Assembly (NCBI GenBank): GCA_029433525.1
Contig: JAQTIF010000001.1
Location: forward strand, 2,046,001 to 2,110,000
Direction: 5' to 3'
Origin: Enterobacteriaceae bacterium ESL0689
Lineage (GTDB): Bacteria > Pseudomonadota > Gammaproteobacteria > Enterobacterales > Enterobacteriaceae
DNA length: 64,000 nt
Positions 1-9,008 of the stretch are shown piece after piece. The position numbers and the translations under genes were made by a program. Position 1 is the first letter of the stretch. Every line of letters begins with the position of its first letter. Under the pieces are notes generated by a model. It saw only the letters and a program-made list of their open reading frames with translations, was not told the DNA's origin and made no database searches.

Positions 1-2
1 GC

Positions 3-158
3 GTTGCAGGCAATTCAGAGCCACTGGCATTCTATAATATGGAAGCTGAGTATAAACCATTATTCTTTTTCTTTCCTCAGCAGTCTATCGATAAAATGCT
101 GAATCGTCGCATTTTATTAGTTCAGGAACATGAATTGGCGAGAGATAATAATGACTAA
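3..158 (+). CDS. tadE: TadE-like pilus assembly protein, C-terminal fragment cut by window edge
   Basis: The reading frame is open from the first bases and ends at TAA 156-158, giving about 51 residues. It shows the aromatic/proline pattern YKPLFFFFPQ followed by RRILLVQEHELARD, as expected for the tail of a TadE-like minor pseudopilin. The stop overlaps the ATG of the next gene by 8 bases, so the two are translationally coupled. TadE proteins are processed by the prepilin peptidase TadV and take part in Flp pilus assembly at the inner membrane. The N-terminal pilin-like segment lies outside the window, so the call rests on this tail and on the tadF and tadG neighbours. Confidence 0.6.
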   Translation, partial: VAGNSEPLAFYNMEAEYKPLFFFFPQQSIDKMLNRRILLVQEHELARDNND

Positions 159-735
159 AATAATAAAATATTTAAAATGTTTTTTGTATGCACAGCGAGG
201 GGCTGTAGCAATAGAAGCTGCATTTTATTTCCTTATATTCGCTATTCTTTGTACTTTATTAATGGATTTTAGTACTATCTTTTTAAATAAGAGCTATCTT
301 GAACGTGTCAATAATTCACTGGCGCTTGTACTACGAGAAAGAAATGCTTTTTATCAACACAGAGAAAGCCTGGAGCAACAGGATGTTGATAAACTCTATA
401 AAATTGCTGGTGTATTATTTAAAGATAGCCGGCTTGCAGGAGCCAGTTATGGCATAGCTGTTGATGGTATTTTCTTTCAGCCAGGGGATGAAAAGATAGT
501 GAAAGAAACGCAGTCGTTCACTTCTGGTAGTGTAAGCTGCCATAGTCAATCGGCGATAAATAGTGATGCGGTACAGAGGTTATCACCGTGGGATAAAGAC
601 GGGAAACGCTGGATGCCAGTTTATCAGATAACTATTTGTCTTCCCGAAGGCACGAGTGCATTTCAGCGGGCGATAGGGAATATGGGGGTACCACTTGGTA
701 ATCTGGTGATTAGTAATGCTGTTATTCCTCGGTAA
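151..735 (+). CDS. tadF: TadF-like minor pseudopilin of a tad/Flp pilus locus
   Basis: The protein has 194 residues from the ATG at 151. An upstream in-frame ATG at 130 exists, but the 151 start overlaps the tadE stop in the usual coupled way. The N-terminus has a short basic stretch, then RGAVAIEAAFYF and a hydrophobic helix (about residues 20-38). This is the class of prepilin-like site (Gly before a hydrophobic segment with Glu) cut by TadV-type peptidases. Cysteines at mid-protein and near the C-terminus (SVSCHSQ, ITICLPEG) could form a disulfide in the periplasm. Base composition is much more AT-rich than the housekeeping part of the window. Another pseudopilin of the TadE/TadF group cannot be excluded. 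Confidence 0.7.
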   Translation: MTKIIKYLKCFLYAQRGAVAIEAAFYFLIFAILCTLLMDFSTIFLNKSYLERVNNSLALVLRERNAFYQHRESLEQQDVDKLYKIAGVLFKDSRLAGASYGIAVDGIFFQPGDEKIVKETQSFTSGSVSCHSQSAINSDAVQRLSPWDKDGKRWMPVYQITICLPEGTSAFQRAIGNMGVPLGNLVISNAVIPR

Positions 736-944
736 ATATTTTTTTGATAAAAATCAGGATCTTTTGTAAATAAAATTGATAGTGAAGTTATTTATGAAGT
801 TTGAAAAACAGGATAATTATAACTCACGAGGATAGTTATCTTATTGATTTTTAACCAATCATGATAGTCATATGAATGTATTATCAGAGTTAGGTTGTTG
901 TTATTTTTAGAATAGTATTTCTTGACATATTATAAATATGACAA

Positions 945-983
945 TCCACTAATGGATATTTAAATATCTATTAGTGGATTTTT
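945..983 (+). terminator. Rho-independent terminator after tadF
   Basis: A long inverted repeat (AATCCACTAATGGATATTT paired with its near-perfect complement) is followed directly by a run of six T. It lies 210 bases past the tadF stop and would end the tadE-tadF transcript before tadG. Confidence 0.75.
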
Positions 984-1809
984 TATGATATATCCCCTTA
1001 AAGATCTTTTATTACCTTTTCTGATTCAGAAACTATGAAAAGGATATATTGAGTAAGTTTTTATAACTACTTGATTTATAGATGATCGTGAAATGGCAAT
1101 CCTGTCAATAATCTTCAGTCTGCCGAATAATATTAATAATATCAAACAAGTACATTAGCCACCTGAAGGTTTCAGACACCAGGATGGTATGTGTATTCTG
1201 TTATATATAGCTCGATATACCAGTCAATGTAACATCCTGATTTTAAAATATATTATTCCATCATTAACAAAAAACAGATTAGCTTTTATCATCATATACT
1301 TTTCTTTCTGATAAGAAAAAATACGAATTTTCTGAAAATATGTTATATACTATATATATTACAGATTTTAAAAAGTCCTGATTATGTGATTCATAGTCTG
1401 GCCTTTTAATTTCTGTAATAAAATTTTTTTATAATATCATCATTTTATTCAGGCAGAATGAATAAGCTTTAATATGTGGAAATGCCTTCTGTTATTTTGC
1501 CAAAGTGAGTATTTTTATATGCGGGAATTTTTGACAATTTAATGTCATAAATCAAAGTTTTTTGATGGTGAGATGAATATAGTTTAATCAATTATAGTCA
1601 TGTTATTATGATGAAAGATGATTATAAATAATAAAAAATATACATATATCGCATTGTCATCAGAATTTATATTACTATATTAAATTTATTAATAGAATAA
1701 AGGTGCAAACCTGAAGTAAGAAATAGCATAATGAAAAATTAAGATTTTCAACATTATATATTGCCAGGAACAGGATGTTTTTATTTATCAAGAAAGAAGA
1801 GGTAAGATA
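984..1809. other. AT-rich non-coding gap between tadF and tadG
   Basis: About 830 bases with no convincing reading frame on either strand. The stretch is very AT-rich with many stops. It must carry the promoter of tadG, since a terminator precedes it, but no single promoter stands out among many TATA-like hexamers. The ribosome site GAAGAGG lies just before the tadG ATG. In tad loci tadG normally follows tadF closely, so the gap is odd. Confidence 0.5.
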
Positions 1810-3606
1810 ATGAAGGATCTAAAATATAATTTTATCACCATTGCCAGATATCAGGAGTATGGTGGGGTATCTGCCATGTTTGCCATCATGTTTCCTGCAT
1901 TATTGCTTTTTTATTCTGTTGCATTTGATGGTGCAAGCTTTCAAAGTAGCAAAGCTCGTCTGGTGGATGGGACTAATCAAGGGGCATTAGCTATAGCAAT
2001 GATGGATAATCGTAATGTTAGCAGGGAAGATTACAGGGATAATATTGCCCTGCTCCATAACTATCTTGCTTACTATGTGCCAGAGGCAACGATTGATGAT
2101 AATAAGCTGATAGTAAAAGTAAGAAATAATTATAGTAAAACCGATAATAGTAAGCTTGTTTCCGTTGATTATCTGGCTCAAGGTCAGATCAATATGCGGC
2201 CAATGCTTAGCGAGCATAATAATGTGAATGTTGACGCGGATTTTGCTGCTCCACCTAAGGGGTTTGATAGAATCGTGCACATCAATTCTGACGGCTCGGG
2301 CGGAACAATAAGACGAACGATAGAAGAGAAAAGTAACCCAACTGATTATGTTATGGTTCTTGATTTTTCAGGTTCAATGAGATGGGCATCAGATCAACCA
2401 GGACTGAGCCGTATTGAATTATTGAAAAAAGTATCGACAGAATTTATAAAAGCTATTTTTGATGAGAATGGGGGAACTAATACTAGTACTGTTGGTATTG
2501 TTCCTTTTACATCGGGTGTAATAGAGATTCTGCCTGGAGAGAGTATCGCTGGTGGAAAAAACTTTGGTTGTTCTTATGTCGGTAAGTTTGTTAGAAAATA
2601 TGCTAATTTAGATCTTGATTTTTGGTATAATAAGAAATATGACTCTTCTTCACGTCTTAATACCAATACATATTATACCTATGATGATGATAATAAACTT
2701 TATAGTTTTTATAGAAATATTGTCAGTCCGGCGACTGGATATACTCTGGATCAGATGGTTGATAGAGGATGGTGTGTAAAAAACAGTTCATCGGGATCAT
2801 CTGTAGGTCTTGCACCATATAGTTGTGATGCTGATCCTCGCTCCAGTCTGTTCAAGCATAAAACTGAGTATGATAATAATTTATTTGTTGCTAAAGACTT
2901 TATGGAAAATGCATGGAAATACCTGTCAATTTTTAATATGGAATCGATGGATATTGCTGGCTTAGTCAATGGCGACGATATGTTTTCAGATAGCTCGATT
3001 GTGACTTTTAAATATTTACTTGATATTCCATCATCTAAGTCAGCGTTTACTTATGATTGTCGTGCTCTTAGCGAGTATATACATGATACAGCAGGGGCTA
3101 TTAATTATTTAAAAGATAAGTCTGCTATGCCACCTTCTTATCTTATTGAACTGACAAATAATCGTAATATTATTAATCAGATCAATGATATGCAGATAAC
3201 AGTTGGTGCTACAGCTGTTAGTTTAGGATTATTACGGTCATTACCTGTTATTGCTAAAGGAAAAAATCCACGCAAAGCAATAATTGTTATCTCTGATGGT
3301 CTTGACTCAGACGTTGTTAATAATGTAGGTAACCTGACTGAAAGATTGTTTGTTAATTATGATCTCTGTAATAGAATAAAAGAAGGGTTGAAACATTATC
3401 CAGCAGGAACACCGACTAAAGATGTTGATATGTTCTTTATTTTCACTGTGAATGATAAAGATACAGAGTCTGCTCTTAGATTATGGCGTGAAAAATGTAC
3501 AGGTAGAGAAAATACTTACCTTGCGACTAATTATCAGGATCTACTTAATGTGTTACTGGCAATCAAAAATAAATATACTGTCAATTTTATCAATGGTGAT
3601 GAATAA
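1810..3606 (+). CDS. tadG: TadG-like von Willebrand A domain protein of the tad locus
   Basis: The 598-residue protein begins with a TadG-type N-terminus: GGVSAMFAIMFPALLLFY forms a single membrane helix at about residues 18-38. A large extracytoplasmic part follows, with a vWA domain whose MIDAS motif DFSGS starts near residue 185. A later strand, AIIVISDGLDSD (around residue 494), is the second half of that domain. About 250 Tyr/Ser/Asn-rich residues are inserted inside the vWA domain, with several cysteines. TadG proteins assist Flp pilus assembly or adhesion; the exact role is not settled. The gene has its own ribosome site and is separated from tadF by a terminator and about 1 kb, so it is probably transcribed independently. 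It is strongly AT-rich, consistent with horizontal origin. Confidence 0.75.
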   Translation: MKDLKYNFITIARYQEYGGVSAMFAIMFPALLLFYSVAFDGASFQSSKARLVDGTNQGALAIAMMDNRNVSREDYRDNIALLHNYLAYYVPEATIDDNKLIVKVRNNYSKTDNSKLVSVDYLAQGQINMRPMLSEHNNVNVDADFAAPPKGFDRIVHINSDGSGGTIRRTIEEKSNPTDYVMVLDFSGSMRWASDQPGLSRIELLKKVSTEFIKAIFDENGGTNTSTVGIVPFTSGVIEILPGESIAGGKNFGCSYVGKFVRKYANLDLDFWYNKKYDSSSRLNTNTYYTYDDDNKLYSFYRNIVSPATGYTLDQMVDRGWCVKNSSSGSSVGLAPYSCDADPRSSLFKHKTEYDNNLFVAKDFMENAWKYLSIFNMESMDIAGLVNGDDMFSDSSIVTFKYLLDIPSSKSAFTYDCRALSEYIHDTAGAINYLKDKSAMPPSYLIELTNNRNIINQINDMQITVGATAVSLGLLRSLPVIAKGKNPRKAIIVISDGLDSDVVNNVGNLTERLFVNYDLCNRIKEGLKHYPAGTPTKDVDMFFIFTVNDKDTESALRLWREKCTGRENTYLATNYQDLLNVLLAIKNKYTVNFINGDE

Positions 3607-3772
3607 TGTGGTTATTATTTTTTTAATTTAATTAATTTATATATCTTATTATTAATGTGTTATTTATTTGTTATGGAAACGGTGAAGGAATATTTGGTGA
3701 AGAAGGAAATAAAATATTGCAGGATTAGTGAAATGCAGAAAGAGTAAACAGTAACTCTCTGATGTCAGTATC

Positions 3773-3816
3773 TACTCAGCCAGTTTACTTAAGGGAAATT
3801 GGCTGAGTACGCTTTT
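3773..3816 (+). terminator. Rho-independent terminator after tadG
   Basis: ACTCAGCCAGTTT pairs with AAATTGGCTGAGT across a short loop and is followed by ACGCTTTT. It lies about 170 bases past the tadG stop and marks the end of the tad segment. Confidence 0.65.
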
Positions 3817-3848
3817 AAGGAGAGTGATGTCAATTCATATGGAGATTA

Positions 3849-3991
3849 ATAGCCTGCCTGTTAGGCTATTTTAGTTGCCATTTTGCTCCTGGGTAGCGCC
3901 AGAAACCCTCATTCTGCCTGTACACTGCGGTTTCCCTACGCTGTCCGTGTCCAGACTGACTGTGTCAGGAACACCTGGTGGCATGGCCTCT
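3849..3991. repeat. Family A intergenic repeat (MITE-like), copy 1, degenerate
   Basis: This matches the complete copy at 7662-7807 over its length: TTAGGCTATTTTA near the left end, then TTGCCATTTTG, CTGTCCGTGTCCAGACTG and CCTGGTGGCATGGCCTCTA at the right end. The terminal inverted repeats have several mismatches. It lies in the gap between the tad segment and the VirB1-like gene. Confidence 0.75.
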
Positions 3992-4428
3992 AAATTATCA
4001 TTGTATATTAATTAGAATGGTGCATTGATGATTTACTTTATCCCGTTAAGGCGTTATTTACGAGTTATAACATTTGTAATAGAATAGGGAGATTGATATT
4101 TTCCATGTCAGATATAGTCAGTTTGAATGTGGAAGAAGCAAACTTTTTCACTTCTACTGGTCATAAAATATAGTCTGTAACGTGAAGGTTGTGCAGATAT
4201 GCAGGGTTATATCCCGCCTCGTTAAGATTATTCCAGGAGAGCAAACAGGAAGGATTCTGATAATATAACTAACTGTATCATCCGTAAGAAAGTTACTTTA
4301 ACGGATATATCTATAAAAAAGAATAATCATAAAAAGCCTGACCTATCATACGTCGTAGCTTTATCTGTTTGGCCTGTGGATAAAATCGTTCTCATGAGTC
4401 AGGCGCTAAATATAATGCAGGAAGAAAA
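3992..4428. other. Non-coding stretch upstream of the VirB1-like gene
   Basis: About 440 bases with no credible reading frame. Near 4335-4410 an inverted pair GCCTGAC / GTCAGGC encloses about 70 bases and ends in CAGGCGCTAAAT, like the ends of other small intergenic repeats in this window. AGGAAGAAAA before the ATG at 4429 is a good ribosome site. Confidence 0.4.
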
Positions 4429-5091
4429 ATGTTAGATCTGGCTAATTTAGCTAATCAATGTGCACCGGATGTCGCACCACAAGTGCTGGAGCGTTTAATG
4501 AAGGTAGAGTCTTCATTTAATCCTTATGCGATTGGTGTGGTAGGAGGGCGTCTGGTGCGTCAACCCCGCGATAAAGAAGAGGCTGTTGCTACAGCACGAT
4601 CATTGCATCAGGCAGGCTGGAATTTTTCAATGGGATTGGCCCAGGTAAATCGCTATAATCTTGCTAAATATGGCCTTGATTACGAAACTGTTTTCGAACC
4701 TTGTCATAACGCTCGTGCAGCTGCAGGTATTTTTAATGAATGTTTGCAACGTGCTTCAGCAAAGTTTAATGCTGAACAGGCACAGTTGGCAGCATTTTCC
4801 TGCTACTACAGTGGTAATTTTAGTCGTGGATTTGTTCCGGAAGGCGCATCACAGACCAGCTATGTGGATCGTATTATGGCGGTTAAGCCCATGCTTACGG
4901 CAGGAGGCGCTGTTCCTATTGAGGTGATCCCAAATGGCGTATCACGTCCGGTAGTAAAATCGCCTGGATCCTCCTCAAAGACGGCCAGCTCTGCTGCTAA
5001 AGGCGGGTCATCCCAACAGGATGGGGCCAGAATATCCCGGATTTCTGGCGCCCCGGTAAGTAATGGCGTGAGATCGCTGCGGGGTGACTAA
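4429..5091 (+). CDS. Orphan VirB1-like lytic transglycosylase
   Basis: The protein has 220 residues. The SLT fold is visible: KVESSFNPYAIGV with the catalytic Glu at residue 27, MGLAQVNRYNLAKYGL, and AAFSCYYSGNFSRGF. The tail beyond about residue 150 is Ser/Gly/Pro-rich and low in complexity, as in VirB1 proteins. Such enzymes open peptidoglycan so that a type IV secretion channel or pilus can assemble. No hydrophobic signal peptide is obvious from this start. No other virB gene is visible: the tad locus lies upstream and the convergent sotB downstream, so this may be a leftover of a conjugation or secretion locus, or may have been recruited by the neighbouring tad system. The family call is firm; the partner system is unknown. 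Confidence 0.75.
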   Translation: MLDLANLANQCAPDVAPQVLERLMKVESSFNPYAIGVVGGRLVRQPRDKEEAVATARSLHQAGWNFSMGLAQVNRYNLAKYGLDYETVFEPCHNARAAAGIFNECLQRASAKFNAEQAQLAAFSCYYSGNFSRGFVPEGASQTSYVDRIMAVKPMLTAGGAVPIEVIPNGVSRPVVKSPGSSSKTASSAAKGGSSQQDGARISRISGAPVSNGVRSLRGD

Positions 5092-5120
5092 AATAGTGCT
5101 ATTCCGTTTTAATCTGGCGA

Positions 5121-6287
5121 TTAACCTGGCCAGCGACGGGAGATAAATATGGTCCAGATAAGCGCAACAAATGCCGGGATCGCACCAGCATATCCAATAT
5201 AATCCATTGATAAATGAATACTAATTTCACTTCCTAGTAATGCGCCTGCACCAATACCAATATTAAAAATCCCTGAGTATATCGACATCGCGACATCGGT
5301 AGCATCTGATGCCAGTGCCAGGACTTTGACCTGTAATCCCAGGCCAATAATCATAATCGCGATGCCCCATATGATACTCAGGTACATCAGATGATCAGCG
5401 TTCCGCGATGCTGATAACAACAGCAACAAGCAGATCAATAACAGCGCAATAGCGATATTTATTAATCCAGAAGCATGATGATTGCCTAATTTACTGAACA
5501 GAATACTGCCGATAATCCCGGCAGTACCCAGTAATAGCAGTAGCAGGGTAGCAAAATGGCTGTTCAAATCAGCTACCGTCTGGACAAAGGGTTCGATATA
5601 GCTGTAGGCCGTATAATGTGCCGTCACCACGATGACAGTTAACAGGTAGATACTCAGCAGATTAGGCCGGTGAAATAACACGGGGACACTTTTTAATGAT
5701 CCTGAATGCTCGCTTGGTAGTGTAGGCAGCAGTTTATGCAGGCAGATAAGTGTAATTAATGCGCCAAGAGCAATGACCAGAAAGGTAGTTCGCCAGCCGA
5801 AATATTGTCCGATGACTCGCCCGATCGGAATGCCAAACACCATTGCCAGCGCTGTTCCTGTCGCGATAAAACTCAGCGCCTGGGCACGTTTACCCGCTGG
5901 TGCCATACGAATAGCCAGGGCGGCAGTGATTGACCAGAAGACCGAATGAGCAAAGGCAATGCCGATACGGCTAATAACCAGGACATGAAAGTTCCAGGCG
6001 AACACCGATAATATATGGCTGGCCGTAAACAGGATAAACAGACCAATCAGTAAACGACGTCGTTCTATGTGACTGGTCAGTAGCATGAGTGGCAGAGACA
6101 TTAAAGCAACGACCCACGCATAGATAGTTAGCATGATACCTACCTGTTCGCTTTTCATGTCAAAGCTATCAGCGATATCAGATAACAGACCAACCGGTGC
6201 AAATTCAGTGGTATTAAAAATAAACGCAGCGACCGCAAGCGTAAACACCCGCAACCAGGCGACCCGTCGTGAAACCATATTTGTCAT
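5121..6287 (-). CDS. sotB: SotB (YdeA) major facilitator sugar/arabinose efflux transporter
   Basis: The 388-residue protein has about 12 membrane segments. Blocks identical or nearly so to E. coli SotB include [57 protein letters not shown] and [15 protein letters not shown]. SotB exports arabinose and other sugars or IPTG-like compounds by proton antiport across the inner membrane. It is convergent with the VirB1-like gene and about 180 bases from ydcZ. In E. coli sotB is not next to ydcZ, so the order here is rearranged. The start [11 protein letters not shown] matches MTTNTVSRKVAW of E. coli. Confidence 0.92.
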   Translation of the reverse strand: MTNMVSRRVAWLRVFTLAVAAFIFNTTEFAPVGLLSDIADSFDMKSEQVGIMLTIYAWVVALMSLPLMLLTSHIERRRLLIGLFILFTASHILSVFAWNFHVLVISRIGIAFAHSVFWSITAALAIRMAPAGKRAQALSFIATGTALAMVFGIPIGRVIGQYFGWRTTFLVIALGALITLICLHKLLPTLPSEHSGSLKSVPVLFHRPNLLSIYLLTVIVVTAHYTAYSYIEPFVQTVADLNSHFATLLLLLLGTAGIIGSILFSKLGNHHASGLINIAIALLLICLLLLLSASRNADHLMYLSIIWGIAIMIIGLGLQVKVLALASDATDVAMSIYSGIFNIGIGAGALLGSEISIHLSMDYIGYAGAIPAFVALIWTIFISRRWPG

Positions 6288-6468
6288 TATCGCTCCTGAA
6301 CTGAGGGGGTGGCATAGTCAATAAGTCTGGAGACATAGAATGTTGTATAGAGTAGCATAGTGCAATCGTATCGTGATGACTTCATGAAAAGACAGGCTTG
6401 TTATTCAGCAACAGATCCCTTTGCGGAGCAGAAAATGTCTTTGACGTATCTTCAGGCCTGTTTGTTGG

Positions 6469-6918
6469 CTAAAAATGGCGTCTGGCGATCAGCCAGGCAC
6501 CTGCCACCAGCATTACTGCACCACACAGTGGCCCTGACAGCTCCCGCCACGACAGATTATGCGCACGTACTAAATCTATCGCCAGACCACCGATAAGCTG
6601 ACTGGCAATCAATAAAGCAATGGTCGTTGCGGCACCCATATTCTGATAGCCGCTAATACTGGCAAAGACAAAAAAAGAACCCAGTAAACCCGGAAGTAAC
6701 GTCCACCATTTGATATGGTCTGCCAGTTCCTGAATCCCGGCGATACCACGGTACACTAATAAGAAAGTAATAAAAATCACTATACCGACTAACGAGTTAA
6801 GCAGCATAGCGATCAGTATCGTTGATGCAGACTGCGTAATGCGCACCATCAGCATGTTTTGTATTACCAGTCCCACTCCAGCGGCAATAAGGCAAATCAA
6901 TGTCAGTGGTTGATTCAT
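6469..6918 (-). CDS. ydcZ: YdcZ family DMT-type small membrane protein
   Basis: This is a 149-residue, very hydrophobic protein with about five membrane helices, of the YdcZ (DUF606) type in the drug/metabolite transporter superfamily. Features include SASTILIAMLLNSLVG near residue 35, LLPGLLGSFFVFASI near residue 75, and a C-terminal CGAVMLVAGAWLIARR. Its start overlaps the end of mnaT by 4 bases (ATGA), so the two form an operon with mnaT first, as in E. coli ydcZ/mnaT. The substrate is unknown. Its N-terminal half resembles one half of an inverted-topology dimeric transporter. Confidence 0.85.
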   Translation of the reverse strand: MNQPLTLICLIAAGVGLVIQNMLMVRITQSASTILIAMLLNSLVGIVIFITFLLVYRGIAGIQELADHIKWWTLLPGLLGSFFVFASISGYQNMGAATTIALLIASQLIGGLAIDLVRAHNLSWRELSGPLCGAVMLVAGAWLIARRHF

Positions 6919-7439
6919 ACAACAGCATCCGGCGAGGGATAATGATCAAGTCGTCGTTGCATAAAGGTCAAATCGAGCCAGCGGCCAAACTTAGTCCCCA
7001 CCTGCGACATTTGCCCGCTAACCACAAACCCCAGTGTCTGATGCAGATGTAAAGATGCGTGATTTTGTGCTTCGATAGCGGCAACCATAACATGCTTATT
7101 TTGTTGACGCGCCTCGTCAATAAGCGCCATCAGTAAAGCGCGTCCCGTGCCTTTGCCCTGGAAATCGGGATGCACATAAACAGAATGCTCCACGGTATGA
7201 CGAAAGCCATCAAATGCACGCCAGGGGCCAAATGAGGCGTAACCAGTGACGACGCCGTTTTGTTCACTGACCAGCACAGGAAAACCAGCTTGCTGACGTG
7301 CTTCAAGCCACGCGATGCGGTTTTCGCTGTCAACAGTTATCTCACTCCAGAGAGTGGCAGTATGTAACACGGCATGATTGTAAATTTCAGCAATAGTTGC
7401 ACAGTCTTCTTTGCAGGCATAACGAATTGACATAAGCAA
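6915..7439 (-). CDS. mnaT: GNAT N-acetyltransferase MnaT (YncA), L-amino acid/methionine sulfone type
   Basis: The GNAT-fold protein has up to 174 residues. MSIRYACKEDCATIAEIYNH is the first strand and helix, and HPDFQGKGTGRALL near residue 93 is the acetyl-CoA pyrophosphate loop (Q/R-x-x-G-x-G/A). IEAQNHASLHLHQTLGFV is the usual motif-B region. E. coli YncA acetylates methionine sulfone/sulfoximine and similar amino acids. A start at the second Met (7433) is the likely true one, since E. coli YncA begins MSIR. It is the first gene of a two-gene unit with ydcZ. The neighbours curA and mcbR of E. coli are absent. Confidence 0.9.
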   Translation of the reverse strand: MLMSIRYACKEDCATIAEIYNHAVLHTATLWSEITVDSENRIAWLEARQQAGFPVLVSEQNGVVTGYASFGPWRAFDGFRHTVEHSVYVHPDFQGKGTGRALLMALIDEARQQNKHVMVAAIEAQNHASLHLHQTLGFVVSGQMSQVGTKFGRWLDLTFMQRRLDHYPSPDAVV

Positions 7440-7586
7440 ATCTCAATGTTGCACAACATAGTGTTATGACAATAATCGAGTCGCCAGGCTAAAGCAATCG
7501 ACCTTTCATTAAGGGCAGAATGACAGGATGGTATGACAATCGCATTTTCTGCTCGCAATGACCAAAAAAAGACTCTCTTTTATACA

Positions 7587-7609
7587 AAATAATAATTATT
7601 ATTCTCATT
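7587..7609. promoter_or_regulatory. Candidate Fur box upstream of yncE
   Basis: AATAATAATTATTATTCTC matches 14 of 19 positions of the consensus GATAATGATAATCATTATC by eye. E. coli yncE is a known Fur-repressed gene, which supports the assignment. The site is now separated from yncE by a 146-bp repeat. It could also act on the divergent mnaT. Confidence 0.6.
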
Positions 7610-7661
7610 CGCGTTGCGCGAACATCACTGTATGTCGTGCAGGCGATGTCAGGTAAAAATA

Positions 7662-7807
7662 AGAGCCTATCCCATTAGGCTATTTTACTTGCCATTTTGG
7701 CCCTGGGCAGTGCTCGAAATCCTCACGTACGACCTGTACGCTGCGGTTTCTCCGCACTGTCCGTGTCCAGACTGGCTGCGTCAATAACGCCTGGTGGGAT
7801 AGGCTCT
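7662..7807. repeat. Family A intergenic repeat (MITE-like), complete copy
   Basis: This 146-bp element has perfect 13-base terminal inverted repeats (AGAGCCTATCCCA ... TGGGATAGGCTCT). It has no open reading frame. The inside carries TTGCCATTTTGG, CTGTACGCTGCGGTTTCTCC and CTGTCCGTGTCCAGACTG, which recur in at least ten other places in the window. It sits between the Fur box and yncE. Confidence 0.85.
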
Positions 7808-7837
7808 AAATCAAGATAATTATTCAGGGGAATTGCT

Positions 7838-8908
7838 ATGTCATTACGTTATGTGTACGCATCCTGTCGGTATCGATTACTGTTAGTTAGTATTTTGTTA
7901 CTGTCAGGCAGTTTCAATAGCTATGCGTCGGATGAAATGTTGCGTAAAGCGGTGGGGATGAATGCATTCGAAATGGCTTACAGCCAGCAGGAAAATGCAC
8001 TGTGGGTCGCAACAGCACAAAGTCGTTTGCTGGACAAAGGGGGGATTGTGTATCGTCTTGACCCAGCCACACTGGCGATCACACAGATTATCCATAATGA
8101 TCTCAAACCTTATGGCGCAGCCATCAACAATGCCACGCAAACGCTATGGTTTAGTAATACTACCAGTAGTGCAGTAACAGCAATTGACGCGAAAACGGGT
8201 AACGTAACAGGTCATCTGATACTTGATAAGCGTAAGCGCAGTGAAACGGTCCATCCGCTGGCACCACGTGAGCTGGTGGTCAATGAAAAAACGAATACCC
8301 TATATATCGCCGGAATTTCCGGTAGTGGTGAAGAAAGCGTGATCTGGGTCGTTGACGGTGAAAAGCTCAGGCTGAAAAACACGATTACTGGTGTGGGGTT
8401 AATCGCGACGGGCATGGCGATCGATGTTAATGCGAAGCGCCTGTATAGCACCAATTTTGCTGGTGAACTGGTGACGATTGATAGTGAGAACCACAAAGTG
8501 TTGAGTCGTAAGAAGCTACAGGATGATGATAAAGAGCATTTCTATCTTAATCTGAGCCTCGATACAGCTAAGCACCGTGCTTTTATTACAGACAGTCAAC
8601 AGCCGGAGATGCTGGTTATCGATCTTCGCGATAATAAAATTTTGCATAAAATTGCTGTCCCCGAATCGCTGGCGGTGTTATTTAACCCAGTGCATAATCA
8701 AATTTATGTCACACATCGTCAGACAGGGGAAGTGAGCGTGATTGATGGCCAAACCTTGCAGGTAATAAAAACATTAAAAACGCCGACTCACCCGAATAGC
8801 CTGGCACTTTCCGCTGATGGCAATACACTGTATGTGACGATAAAACAGGCATCCTCAATGGAGCAAGAAGCAACTCAACCCGATGACGTTATCCGTATTG
8901 CGCTATAA
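7838..8908 (+). CDS. yncE: YncE periplasmic beta-propeller protein, Fur-regulated
   Basis: The 356-residue protein starts with a signal peptide (about residues 1-30, ending near NSYAS). Seven YVTN-like blades follow, for example LPHPNSLALSADGNTLYV-type repeats (here THPNSLALSADGNTLYVTI) and NEKTNTLYIAGI. Large blocks match E. coli YncE: MAYSQQENALW, PTHPNSLALSADG and QEATQPDDVIRIAL at the end. YncE is iron-repressed and binds single-stranded DNA in vitro; its physiological role is open. In E. coli it lies beside the TonB receptor gene yncD, which is missing here. AGGGGAATTGCT precedes the ATG. It converges on ansP across a shared terminator. Confidence 0.93.
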   Translation: MSLRYVYASCRYRLLLVSILLLSGSFNSYASDEMLRKAVGMNAFEMAYSQQENALWVATAQSRLLDKGGIVYRLDPATLAITQIIHNDLKPYGAAINNATQTLWFSNTTSSAVTAIDAKTGNVTGHLILDKRKRSETVHPLAPRELVVNEKTNTLYIAGISGSGEESVIWVVDGEKLRLKNTITGVGLIATGMAIDVNAKRLYSTNFAGELVTIDSENHKVLSRKKLQDDDKEHFYLNLSLDTAKHRAFITDSQQPEMLVIDLRDNKILHKIAVPESLAVLFNPVHNQIYVTHRQTGEVSVIDGQTLQVIKTLKTPTHPNSLALSADGNTLYVTIKQASSMEQEATQPDDVIRIAL

Positions 8909-8954
8909 GTCGTCAAAGGCGGTTGTAAAACAGCTAATTGGTTAACTTTTCATA

Positions 8955-8988
8955 AAGCCGGAGGAAAATGATACTTTTCCTCCGGCTT
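8955..8988. terminator. Bidirectional terminator between yncE and ansP
   Basis: AAGCCGGAGGAAAA pairs perfectly with TTTTCCTCCGGCTT around a 6-base loop. The A-rich/T-rich stem arms give a T run on both strands, so it can end both convergent genes. Confidence 0.8.
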
Positions 8989-9008
8989 GTTGATCGGATG
9001 TCTTGAAA

